A stretch of 41,764 bases of DNA, taken from contig JAILMJ010000118.1 of assembly GCA_024692685.1 (NCBI GenBank), positions 1-41,764 of the forward strand. The letters run 5' to 3'. The notes below the pieces were generated by a model, which did no database searches, was not told the origin of the DNA, and saw only the letters and a list, made by a program, of their open reading frames with translations. Both the position numbers and the translations under genes were made by a program. This DNA is from Clostridia bacterium (GTDB lineage Bacteria > Bacillota > Clostridia > Oscillospirales > Acutalibacteraceae). How positions within the stretch are numbered: the stretch's first letter is position 1; each line of letters starts with the position of its first letter. Below are positions 34,943 through 41,764 of the stretch, piece after piece.

Positions 34943-34956
34943 CTTTTTTTGTATTG

Positions 34957-34985
34957 TTGAAATAAAACGTTGTTTATGATATAAT
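34957..34985 (+). promoter_or_regulatory. tsaE operon promoter
   Basis: TTGAAA (34957-34962) and TATAAT (34980-34985) are separated by 17 bases, right after the rpmA terminator. The predicted start site is only about 10 bases before the tsaE ATG, so the message would have a very short leader. Confidence 0.78.
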
Positions 34986-35001
34986 TTCTTTGGTGGTTTA
35001 T

Positions 35002-35448
35002 ATGCTTGAATTCAAAACCGAAAGCGTAGGAATGACAGAAAGTCTGGCTTATATGCTCGGTCAGAAATTACCATACGGTACTGTTATTGCTCTTTTCGGT
35101 GACTTGGGAGCCGGGAAAACTTCTTTTACCCGCGGATTTGCTGCCGGAATGAATATAAATGCAGATGTATCCAGTCCTACATTTGCTCTGGTTAATGAAT
35201 ACAGGACAGGAAATAAAACTCTTTGCCATTTTGATATGTACAGAGTCAATAATTTTGAAGACCTGTATTCAACCGGATTTTATGACTATTTGGATTCCGG
35301 CTGTTCGGTTATTATTGAATGGAGCGAAAATATTGAGAATGTTCTTCCCGATGATTGTATTAAGATAAAAATAGATAAATGTGATAATGATAACGAGAGA
35401 ATTATAAAAATAATCGGATGTGACAATATTGAGATTACTCAGCCTTGA
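35002..35448 (+). CDS. tsaE: tRNA t6A synthesis ATPase TsaE
   Basis: This 148-residue P-loop protein has Walker A GDLGAGKTS (33-41), SSPTFALVNEY (58-68) and HFDMYRV, the set typical of TsaE (YdiB/YjeE). It supports threonylcarbamoyl-adenosine formation at A37 of ANN-decoding tRNAs, together with TsaB, TsaD and TsaC. I start at ATG 35002 with GGTGG just upstream; an in-frame TTG at 34990 lies on that ribosome site. It overlaps tsaB by 20 bases. tsaD and rimI, often next in order, are not here. Confidence 0.93.
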   Translation: MLEFKTESVGMTESLAYMLGQKLPYGTVIALFGDLGAGKTSFTRGFAAGMNINADVSSPTFALVNEYRTGNKTLCHFDMYRVNNFEDLYSTGFYDYLDSGCSVIIEWSENIENVLPDDCIKIKIDKCDNDNERIIKIIGCDNIEITQP

Positions 35449-36136
35449 TGCTTCCGCAAAAACCGGCAGCGTATGTATAACCGAAGACAAAATCCTGCTC
35501 AGCGAATGTTTTACCAATTCATCTTTACCTAACAGTACTGTATTAGTGCCAATGATTAAAAGTGCTCTGGCACAGGCTTCGTTGTCAATCGGAGATATTG
35601 ATGCTTTTTGCGTTACTAACGGACCGGGTTCTTTTACAGGTTTAAGAATAGGTATAGCAGCGGTAAAGGGACTTGCGTTTGCTGACAATCTTGATTGCGC
35701 ACAAATTTCCACATTAGAATGCATAGCTTATAATTTTGTTGATGATAATTGCATTATATGTCCTGCAATGGACGCCAGATGCAATCAGGTATACACAGCA
35801 CTTTTCAGAGCGGAAAAAGGCCATATAGAACGCCTTAGTGAAGATATGGCGTTAAGTATTGATGAGTTAAAAGATATACTCATTAATATTGGTGAAAATA
35901 TTATACTTGCCGGTGACGGAGCAGAATTGTGTTATAATCAATTCAACGGTTTATTAAAGAATATCAGACTTTCCGGTTTAGCAAGACGATATCAAAGAGC
36001 CTATGGGGCAGCTCTTGCTGCAATTACCGAAAATAATTTTATTAAAGGATGTGAAATTACCCCGTCCTATCTGAGACTGTCTCAGGCAGAGCGGGAATTG
36101 AGAAAGGGGAATGAGAATGATAGCAATAGGGTGTGA
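35429..36136 (+). CDS. tsaB: tRNA t6A synthesis protein TsaB
   Basis: This 235-residue ASKHA-fold protein starts with LLSLDASAKTGSVCI, the equivalent of the usual MKILALDTS, and has VTNGPGSFTGLRIGIAAVKGLAF and CPAMDARCNQVYTALF, diagnostic for TsaB (YeaZ). It is the scaffold partner of TsaD. The start is taken as TTG 35429: GGATG is 8 bases upstream and the protein then aligns exactly with the family N-terminus. GTG 35420 is an alternative. Its end overlaps rpiB. Confidence 0.92.
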   Translation: MRLLSLDASAKTGSVCITEDKILLSECFTNSSLPNSTVLVPMIKSALAQASLSIGDIDAFCVTNGPGSFTGLRIGIAAVKGLAFADNLDCAQISTLECIAYNFVDDNCIICPAMDARCNQVYTALFRAEKGHIERLSEDMALSIDELKDILINIGENIILAGDGAELCYNQFNGLLKNIRLSGLARRYQRAYGAALAAITENNFIKGCEITPSYLRLSQAERELRKGNENDSNRV

Positions 36137-36560
36137 CCATGGTGGATTTATCCTTAAAACGGCAGTTATTGAATATCTGAAAGATAATAATATTGAATTT
36201 AAGGATTTCGGAACATATTCCGATGAGTCCGTAGATTATGCTGTATACGCTGAACTTGTCGCAAGAGCTGTTGTTTCCGGAGAATGTGAATGCGGACTTT
36301 TGTTTTGCGGCACCGGTGTTGGAATATCAATAGCAGCAAATAAGGTTAAAGGTATCAGAGCGGCTTGCTGTTCCGATGCTTTTTCTGCAGAAATGACAAG
36401 AAGACATAACGACGCTAATATTCTTTGCCTCGGAGGCAGAGTCGTAACACCTGAAAAAGCTGTTGAACTTTGCAAAATATTCCTTAACACTCCATTCAGC
36501 AATGAAGAAAGACATATCAGAAGAATAACACAGATAACAGACCTTGAAAATAGGTTTTAA
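36117..36560 (+). CDS. rpiB: Ribose-5-phosphate isomerase B
   Basis: This 147-residue RpiB/LacAB-family sugar-phosphate isomerase has Asp8-His9 in GCDHGG, catalytic Cys64 in [16 protein letters not shown] and [14 protein letters not shown]. It interconverts ribulose-5-P and ribose-5-P in the pentose phosphate pathway. The second ATG (36117) is chosen because AGGGGA lies 6 bases upstream; the first ATG (36111) directly abuts it. The start lies inside the tsaB coding region (20-base overlap). It precedes upp, which consumes the PRPP derived from ribose-5-P. Confidence 0.93.
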   Translation: MIAIGCDHGGFILKTAVIEYLKDNNIEFKDFGTYSDESVDYAVYAELVARAVVSGECECGLLFCGTGVGISIAANKVKGIRAACCSDAFSAEMTRRHNDANILCLGGRVVTPEKAVELCKIFLNTPFSNEERHIRRITQITDLENRF

Positions 36561-36592
36561 TTACATTTTTATTTCTTTCGGAGGTAACATTT

Positions 36593-37222
36593 ATGGGTAA
36601 AATAATGGTAATGGATCATCCGCTTATTCAGCACAAAATCGGTGTTATACGCCGTAAAGAAACAGGTACGAAAGAATTTCGTGAAACTATAAGTGAAATT
36701 GCTATGCTTATATGTTATGAAGCAACCAGGGACTTGAAATTAAAAGATGTTAATATCCAGACTCCGATTTGCGAAACTACGGTTAAAGAGTTGAGCGGGA
36801 AAAAACTTGCTGTTATTCCTATTCTCAGAGCAGGTCTCGGTATGGTTGACGGAATGCTTAAGCTTATTCCTACGGCGAAGGTAGGCCATATCGGTCTTTA
36901 CAGAGATCCCAAAACTCATCAGCCCGTAAAATACTACTGTAAATTGCCCGATGACTGCGGAGAAAGAGAAGTATTTGTTGTTGACCCCATGCTTGCAACC
37001 GGTGGTTCAAGTGTTGCTGCCATTCAGATGCTTAAAGATGAAGGCTGCAAGAGTATTCACTTTATGTGCATTATTGCCGCTCCTGAGGGCCTTGAAGCTA
37101 TGAAAAAAGCGCATCCCGATATAGATATATTAATCGGTGCTCTTGATGAGAGACTAAATGAAAACGCCTATATTGTTCCCGGACTCGGTGATGCCGGAGA
37201 CAGAATATTCGGCACAAAATAA
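36593..37222 (+). CDS. upp: Uracil phosphoribosyltransferase
   Basis: This 209-residue type I phosphoribosyltransferase salvages uracil to UMP using PRPP. It has [23 protein letters not shown] compressed at the N-terminus, [15 protein letters not shown], the PRPP loop [13 protein letters not shown] and the uracil-binding tail [25 protein letters not shown] precedes ATG 36593. It ends the tsaE-tsaB-rpiB-upp run and is followed by a strong terminator. Confidence 0.96.
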   Translation: MGKIMVMDHPLIQHKIGVIRRKETGTKEFRETISEIAMLICYEATRDLKLKDVNIQTPICETTVKELSGKKLAVIPILRAGLGMVDGMLKLIPTAKVGHIGLYRDPKTHQPVKYYCKLPDDCGEREVFVVDPMLATGGSSVAAIQMLKDEGCKSIHFMCIIAAPEGLEAMKKAHPDIDILIGALDERLNENAYIVPGLGDAGDRIFGTK

Positions 37223-37240
37223 TTTCAGTAAATAAGAATT

Positions 37241-37270
37241 GCCCGGTTTCTTAATTGAAACCGGGCTTTA
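37241..37270. terminator. Bidirectional terminator, upp / lacZ-like
   Basis: Perfect 10-base arms GCCCGGTTTC (37241-37250) and GAAACCGGGC (37257-37266) flank a 6-base loop between convergent genes, followed by TTTATACTTTATT on the plus strand and AATTCTTATTTACT on the minus strand. Confidence 0.92.
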
Positions 37271-37283
37271 TACTTTATTGTTA

Positions 37284-40283
37284 TCAGATTATCGGGCTGA
37301 CTGTAAACGAGAAAGATAGGCCTTTACTTCCATCAACTATAAAATTATCAAGTACATCCGGTCCGCATGAGGCGGTACCTGCTCCTCTGATGAAACCGTC
37401 AATGTTTATAACGACGGTTTTTTCGCTGTGAAGGTCTTCTCTGTGGCCGGCTTCATCAAGAAGTTTCTGTGTATAACTGCGGGCATTGAAGGAAAAATAA
37501 TTGTTAAGATAAGAAATCTGAATACCTTTACCGGATTTATCAGTAAATCTGACATATCTTGTGTTGCCTCTATTGCCGTTTTCCTGCGGTCTGACATACG
37601 GCTCATCCATTTCAGCAATATCTGTATTATAGATACCGATAATTGACTGTGCATAAAAATCCGGAAGATTTTCGCTTGGACCGGAGCCGAAATACTCAAC
37701 ATTGGAGAACTTCTCATTTATTTCAGCAGTAAGACCGAATCTGGCCATATCTTTGGATTCAGCTTTATGTTTCAAAGGCATAAACCCGGTTTCTATATCT
37801 ATAATGCCGTCTTGTTTAACCTTGTAAGAAATACTGCACTCGCCGATATTTTCGTTTTTCTTATTAGTCAATATCAGTGAAATATTTATAATCACTGATT
37901 TTTGATTCTTCTTAACATTGAAATCCGAAACATTGCAAATATAATCGTTATATCCGGCTTTTCTCCACTTATCAAGAACTCTAACGTCATTATCTGTGAA
38001 TGCTCTGTAAATATTCGGCATAAATCCTTTGAAAGCCGCCGGAAATTTATTAATAAGAGATTTCTTACTAACGGTATATTCAGAAATCTGACCGTTGATT
38101 TTATCAAAGGAAACTTTACCTTTATTAAAGAAAACGGTAACAGTCTTTTCTGTTTCATCAACCAAAAGCTTATCAGAACAAATATCGAATGAAGGCTTAT
38201 AGTTTTCCGCAAGAATTATTTGCTCAAAAGCAAGTTCATTATCCGACTCATAATAATAAACATTTAAATGTAAGTCGCAATTCTTTTCACTTGTCTTTAT
38301 ATCGACGGGGAACTCTTTGCTTTGAGCGGGTTCTATGTCAAGGACAATTTCACCTGTTGAGAGAAGAACGTTACCATTCTTTATGAGTTCCCATACAGCG
38401 GTTATATAAGAACTGTTGCGGAATCTGTTTGTATTTGTGAATACAAGTTTATTGCCTTTCAGTGATGCTCTGACAGGTCTGTAAACATTCTTCATTTCCT
38501 TTGCGCCGGTGTGGAGTCTTCTGTCGGGATACATCAGTCCGTCAACGCAGAAGCAACCGTCATGACGCCATTCGCCGTGGTCTCCGCCATAAGTGAATTT
38601 ATATTTACCGTAAGGATGATATACCGAATGATCGGCCCATTCCCATATGCAGCCGCCCATAAGGTTATCATATTTATAAATAATCTGCCAGTATTCTTCA
38701 AGCGCTCCCGGGCCTTCGCCCATTGCGTGAGCATATTCGCAAAGATAAAATGGCTTGGGAGTATATTTTTTACCTCTCGTATGTTTTCCGCATTTTTCTA
38801 CATCCTTATGAGAGGTGTACATTTCCGATACTACGTCGTAAGAATGTCTTGAGGTTCTTATGACACCTTCATAGTGAACAGGTATTTCGGGATTTTCTCT
38901 GTGCAGGTATCTGTAACAAGCGTCCTGGCAGTCATAACCGCCGGCTTCGTTGCCTAATGACCACATTATTATGCAAGCTCTGCTTCTGTCTCTCTTATAC
39001 ATTCTCTGGACTCTGTCAAGATATCTCGGAGCCCATTTTTTATTGTGACTGATAAGGTCAATATTATTGTGAGGAGAGCAACCGCAACCGTGTGTTTCTA
39101 TATCTGCCTCATCAATTACATAAAGGCCGTAAATATCACAGAGAATAAGGAAACAGGGATCGGGAGGATAATGAGAAGTTCTTACTCCGTTAACATTGAG
39201 AGACTTCATCAGTTTAATGTCTTTCTCCAAGTCCTCAAAAGACATCACATAACCTTTTTTATAATGTGTATCGTGATGATTAACTCCCTTAATTTTGATA
39301 AGTTTACCGTTAACTGTGAATTGATCCTTATTGATTTTAACTGTTTTAAATCCGATGTAATTTCTGACTGTCATTATTTCACAGTCATTTTCCATAAGCG
39401 TGAAATAAGCTGTGTATAATTTAGGTTCCTCAGCGTTCCATTCGGTAACATCTAAATTTTTAAATGAAATTTTACCGGATTTCGCAGAAATAGTCTTATT
39501 TGCGATTACTGATTTTCCGTCATAAATCTCAACATTTACATATAAACCGGATTTGTCGCCTATAACAGAGTAGTTAATGTTAAGATCGTATTTGTCTCCT
39601 GATTTTAAAGGCTTATAGTAAACATCATAAAGATAGTTTTCGGGCATTTCATAGAGAAGAACATCTCTGAATATTCCGTTTTCTCTGAACATATCCTGGC
39701 ATTCAAGGAATGTGCCGTTTGACCATTTGTGAACGACAACCAGTATTTCATTCTTTCCTTTTTTAACAAAACTGCTGATATCAAACTCGGCAGTATTATG
39801 CGACCCCTCGCTATAACCGACAAACTTACCGTTTACATAAAGGTCGATACACGAACACACGCCGAGAAAAGATAGGAGGTAATTCTTGTTTTTATCGACA
39901 ATTTCAATTTCTTTTCTATAAAGAGCAACAGGCTGTTCTTCGGGTACATAAGGCGGTTTATCATCAAATGCGTAGTTACAGTTTATATATGCCGGAGAAT
40001 CATAACCTGTTCTTTGCCAAGTGCAAGGGACTTCAATTCTATCAAAAGGAATATCTACCGTATCAATTCTTGATTTCAGGTTTTTGCGGGAAGGATAGTA
40101 TGCGAAATCCCAATTTCCGGAAAGAACTTTGACCATATCTGAGTTATATCTTTCCTTTTTTAATGTTGTTTTAGCAAGAATTGATTTTGCCGAATAAGGA
40201 ATCATATAAGTTCTTGCGGGCATTTTATTGATTTCATAAACCGAAAAATCATTGAAGTTTGTTTTATTTAATGTGTACTTCAT
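37284..40283 (-). CDS. Glycoside hydrolase family 2, LacZ-type beta-galactosidase
   Basis: This 999-residue GH2 enzyme has the LacZ five-domain layout. The N-terminal sugar-binding domain carries VPCTWQRTGYDSPAYINCNY; a beta-sandwich follows, then the TIM barrel with GVNHHDTHYKKG, RTSHYPPDP, acid/base Glu446 in WSLGNEAGGYD and nucleophile Glu516 in LCEYAHAMGEGPG, then IWEWADH. The C-terminal Bgal_small_N-like domain runs from about 720 (FNKGKVSFDKINGQI, PNIYRAFTDND). It hydrolyses terminal beta-galactosides such as lactose. No signal peptide is present, so it is cytoplasmic. Its ATG overlaps the murC stop by four bases (ATGA), with AAGGAG 11 bases upstream, so the two are probably transcribed together. 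No lac repressor or permease is nearby. Confidence 0.94.
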   Translation of the reverse strand: MKYTLNKTNFNDFSVYEINKMPARTYMIPYSAKSILAKTTLKKERYNSDMVKVLSGNWDFAYYPSRKNLKSRIDTVDIPFDRIEVPCTWQRTGYDSPAYINCNYAFDDKPPYVPEEQPVALYRKEIEIVDKNKNYLLSFLGVCSCIDLYVNGKFVGYSEGSHNTAEFDISSFVKKGKNEILVVVHKWSNGTFLECQDMFRENGIFRDVLLYEMPENYLYDVYYKPLKSGDKYDLNINYSVIGDKSGLYVNVEIYDGKSVIANKTISAKSGKISFKNLDVTEWNAEEPKLYTAYFTLMENDCEIMTVRNYIGFKTVKINKDQFTVNGKLIKIKGVNHHDTHYKKGYVMSFEDLEKDIKLMKSLNVNGVRTSHYPPDPCFLILCDIYGLYVIDEADIETHGCGCSPHNNIDLISHNKKWAPRYLDRVQRMYKRDRSRACIIMWSLGNEAGGYDCQDACYRYLHRENPEIPVHYEGVIRTSRHSYDVVSEMYTSHKDVEKCGKHTRGKKYTPKPFYLCEYAHAMGEGPGALEEYWQIIYKYDNLMGGCIWEWADHSVYHPYGKYKFTYGGDHGEWRHDGCFCVDGLMYPDRRLHTGAKEMKNVYRPVRASLKGNKLVFTNTNRFRNSSYITAVWELIKNGNVLLSTGEIVLDIEPAQSKEFPVDIKTSEKNCDLHLNVYYYESDNELAFEQIILAENYKPSFDICSDKLLVDETEKTVTVFFNKGKVSFDKINGQISEYTVSKKSLINKFPAAFKGFMPNIYRAFTDNDVRVLDKWRKAGYNDYICNVSDFNVKKNQKSVIINISLILTNKKNENIGECSISYKVKQDGIIDIETGFMPLKHKAESKDMARFGLTAEINEKFSNVEYFGSGPSENLPDFYAQSIIGIYNTDIAEMDEPYVRPQENGNRGNTRYVRFTDKSGKGIQISYLNNYFSFNARSYTQKLLDEAGHREDLHSEKTVVINIDGFIRGAGTASCGPDVLDNFIVDGSKGLSFSFTVSPII

Positions 40284-41674
40284 TGGTAATTTTTCTCCTT
40301 AAGTATCTTTATCATTATTTTCGCAGCTTTATATATATCTCCGCATCCCAAGGTTATTATGCAGTCTCCGGGTTCGGCCCTGGAAACGGTATATGAGGCG
40401 ACTTCTTCAAAAGTATTGAACCATACGCTTCCCGGTATTTTTTCTGCCAGTTGTGATGTATAAATATTATAAGTATTAATTTCTCTTGAACCCATAATTT
40501 CGGTCATAACGCAGTAATCCGGAATTTTCAATACTCTTACAAAATCATCAAATAGCATATGAGTTCTCGAATATGTAAAAGGCTGGAATACAGCATATAC
40601 ATGCTTGAATCCCATGTTCATTGCAGTATTTAACGTAACTTCAAGCTCGAGTGGATGATGAGCGTAATCATCCAGAATTGTAATACCGTTAATTTCGGCA
40701 AGTTTTTCAAATCTTCTGCCAGCTCCGTGAAAGTCTTCAATTCCTTTTTGGCATTCTTCAACTGAAACGCCCGAAAAAACAGCAGAAGAAATTACAGCTA
40801 AAGCATTATAAATATTATGTTTTCCGGGGATCGAAAGTTTTATTCTTCCCGATATTTCGCTGTTAACCGACAGATCAAATTCATAATATTCGTTTTCTTC
40901 GGAAATATTAATTGCTCTGAAATTATTTCCTTCATTTAAGCCAAATGTTAAAACCTTAACTTCCGGTTTAATAACGGAATTGTTTAAACATTCGACTGTG
41001 TTTTTATCATCGCCGTTTATAATAACCGCTTTTGTTGACAGACTTATAAATTTTGAAAATGATTTTTTAAGATTATCTAATGTTTTGAAGTAATCAAGAT
41101 GGTCTTCATCAACATTTAAAACAACTGCGATATCCGGTGTAAGATCAAGGAAAGTATCTACAAACTCACAAGACTCACAAACAAAGAAACTTGTGTTTCC
41201 TACTATGCCGTTTGTTCCGGTAAGAGGAAGTTTGCCTCCGATAACGGCAGACGGATCTTTACCGGCTTCAATTAGTACCTGTGTAAGCATTGAGCAGGTT
41301 GTAGTCTTACCGTGAGTGCCGCTTACACATATACTGTCGGAAAATTTTCTTGTGAGCGCTCCTAGCAGTTTGCTTCTTTCAAAAGTAGGAATACCTGAAT
41401 TTTTTGCGGCAACCAGTTCGGGATTATCTTTTAATAGAGCTGCCGTATATATAATCATTTCGGCGCCTTCGATATTTTCCGGCTTCTGACCGAAATATAC
41501 CTTAATTCCCATATTCCTTATTCTTTGCAATGTGTCAGTTTCATTATTATCGGACCCGCTGATTATATAACCTTTTGCAAACAGAATTTCTGCAAGCGGG
41601 CACATACCCGACCCGCCTATTCCAATAAAATGAACGTGATTTATTCTTTTTAAAACTTCATCAATATCAGGCAT
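40280..41674 (-). CDS. murC: UDP-N-acetylmuramate--L-alanine ligase
   Basis: This 464-residue cytoplasmic Mur ligase adds L-alanine to UDP-MurNAc, the first peptide step of peptidoglycan synthesis. It has the Gly-rich nucleotide motif HFIGIGGSGMCPLAEIL (15-31), the ATP loop SGTHGKTTT (118-126), NVDEDHLDYF, GKHNIYNALAVISSA, the ILDDYAHHPLELE segment and a C-terminal domain. The start is ATG 41674 with GGAGGA 6 bases upstream; the TTG at 41677 lies only 3 bases from it. It precedes the beta-galactosidase gene, overlapping it by four bases. No other mur gene is in the window. Confidence 0.96.
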   Translation of the reverse strand: MPDIDEVLKRINHVHFIGIGGSGMCPLAEILFAKGYIISGSDNNETDTLQRIRNMGIKVYFGQKPENIEGAEMIIYTAALLKDNPELVAAKNSGIPTFERSKLLGALTRKFSDSICVSGTHGKTTTCSMLTQVLIEAGKDPSAVIGGKLPLTGTNGIVGNTSFFVCESCEFVDTFLDLTPDIAVVLNVDEDHLDYFKTLDNLKKSFSKFISLSTKAVIINGDDKNTVECLNNSVIKPEVKVLTFGLNEGNNFRAINISEENEYYEFDLSVNSEISGRIKLSIPGKHNIYNALAVISSAVFSGVSVEECQKGIEDFHGAGRRFEKLAEINGITILDDYAHHPLELEVTLNTAMNMGFKHVYAVFQPFTYSRTHMLFDDFVRVLKIPDYCVMTEIMGSREINTYNIYTSQLAEKIPGSVWFNTFEEVASYTVSRAEPGDCIITLGCGDIYKAAKIMIKILKEKNYQ

Positions 41675-41702
41675 CAAATCTCCTCCGATACCGTTTTTTA
41701 AT

Positions 41703-41708
41703 ATTATA
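41703..41708 (-). promoter_or_regulatory. -10 element of murC
   Basis: A perfect TATAAT on the minus strand lies 28 bases before the murC start. At 17 bases upstream the -35 would be TTTATT, a weak match. It is the only promoter candidate in the 80 bases visible. Confidence 0.5.
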
Positions 41709-41764
41709 CATTATTTAACAGTAAAAATAAAGTATAAAATAATAATGTATTAATATAATTATCC

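Noticed and set aside
1-41764. CRISPR arrays, IS elements, tRNA or rRNA genes
   Set aside because: No regularly spaced repeats, transposase frames, terminal inverted repeats or tRNA/rRNA-like sequences were recognised; genes are closely packed on both strands.

Overview
The window is a low-GC, gene-dense bacterial chromosome segment with no rRNA, tRNA, IS element or CRISPR array that I could find. Gene content and order point to a Gram-positive Clostridia-type organism (Bacillota), probably an uncultured gut member near the Oscillospirales/Ruminococcaceae. This rests on lon-ysxC, mltG-trhP, ymfF-ymfH, an L21-leader-like element before rplU-prp-rpmA, an L27 with a cleavable N-terminal extension, strong GGAGG ribosome binding sites and frequent TTG starts. 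The species is not determinable from sequence reading alone.

Layout. 1-2834 (+): the end of a nonulosonic (sialic-acid-like) sugar pathway: a NeuD/PglD-type acetyltransferase cut by the window edge, a PseG/SpsG-like UDP-sugar hydrolase and a NeuB-family synthase. 2898-6920 (+): a tightly overlapping potABCD polyamine ABC transporter operon whose binding protein looks C-terminally membrane-anchored instead of lipidated. 7022-8844: a metallophosphoesterase (-) and an HD-domain phosphohydrolase (+), divergent from one intergenic region. 8853-15986 (-): an operon with a cytoplasmic GH3 glycosidase, then two ABC exporter-type half transporters flanking a DUF1854 protein; both half transporters carry an extra N-terminal domain and a Cys-rich zinc-binding-like knuckle. 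16197-18737 (+): a small uncharacterised protein with its own operator-like promoter and terminator, then a second cytoplasmic GH3. 18782-20509 (-): proS. 20668-37222 (+): a long co-directional housekeeping run with several internal promoters (tmk, DJ-1-like gene, 5-FTHF cyclo-ligase, mltG, trhP-like U32 gene, lon, ysxC, lysA, ymfF, ymfH, lgt, folD; then rplU-prp-rpmA; then tsaE-tsaB-rpiB-upp). 37284-41674 (-): murC followed by an overlapping GH2 beta-galactosidase.

How the genes fit together. Three glycosidases without signal peptides (two GH3, one GH2) suggest that oligosaccharides are imported and hydrolysed inside the cell, although no sugar importer lies in the window. The rplU-prp-rpmA block carries both the protease and its visible substrate site. 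The most unusual unit is the GH3/ABC/DUF1854/ABC operon: the transporter substrate is unknown and both half transporters have an uncommon N-terminal architecture. Most of the rest is well-recognised core metabolism, and I do not claim a wholly new system. The best candidates for undescribed biology are the DUF1854 transporter cassette, the promoter with an inverted repeat filling its spacer before the 77-residue gene, the anchored PotD and the murC-lacZ coupling.
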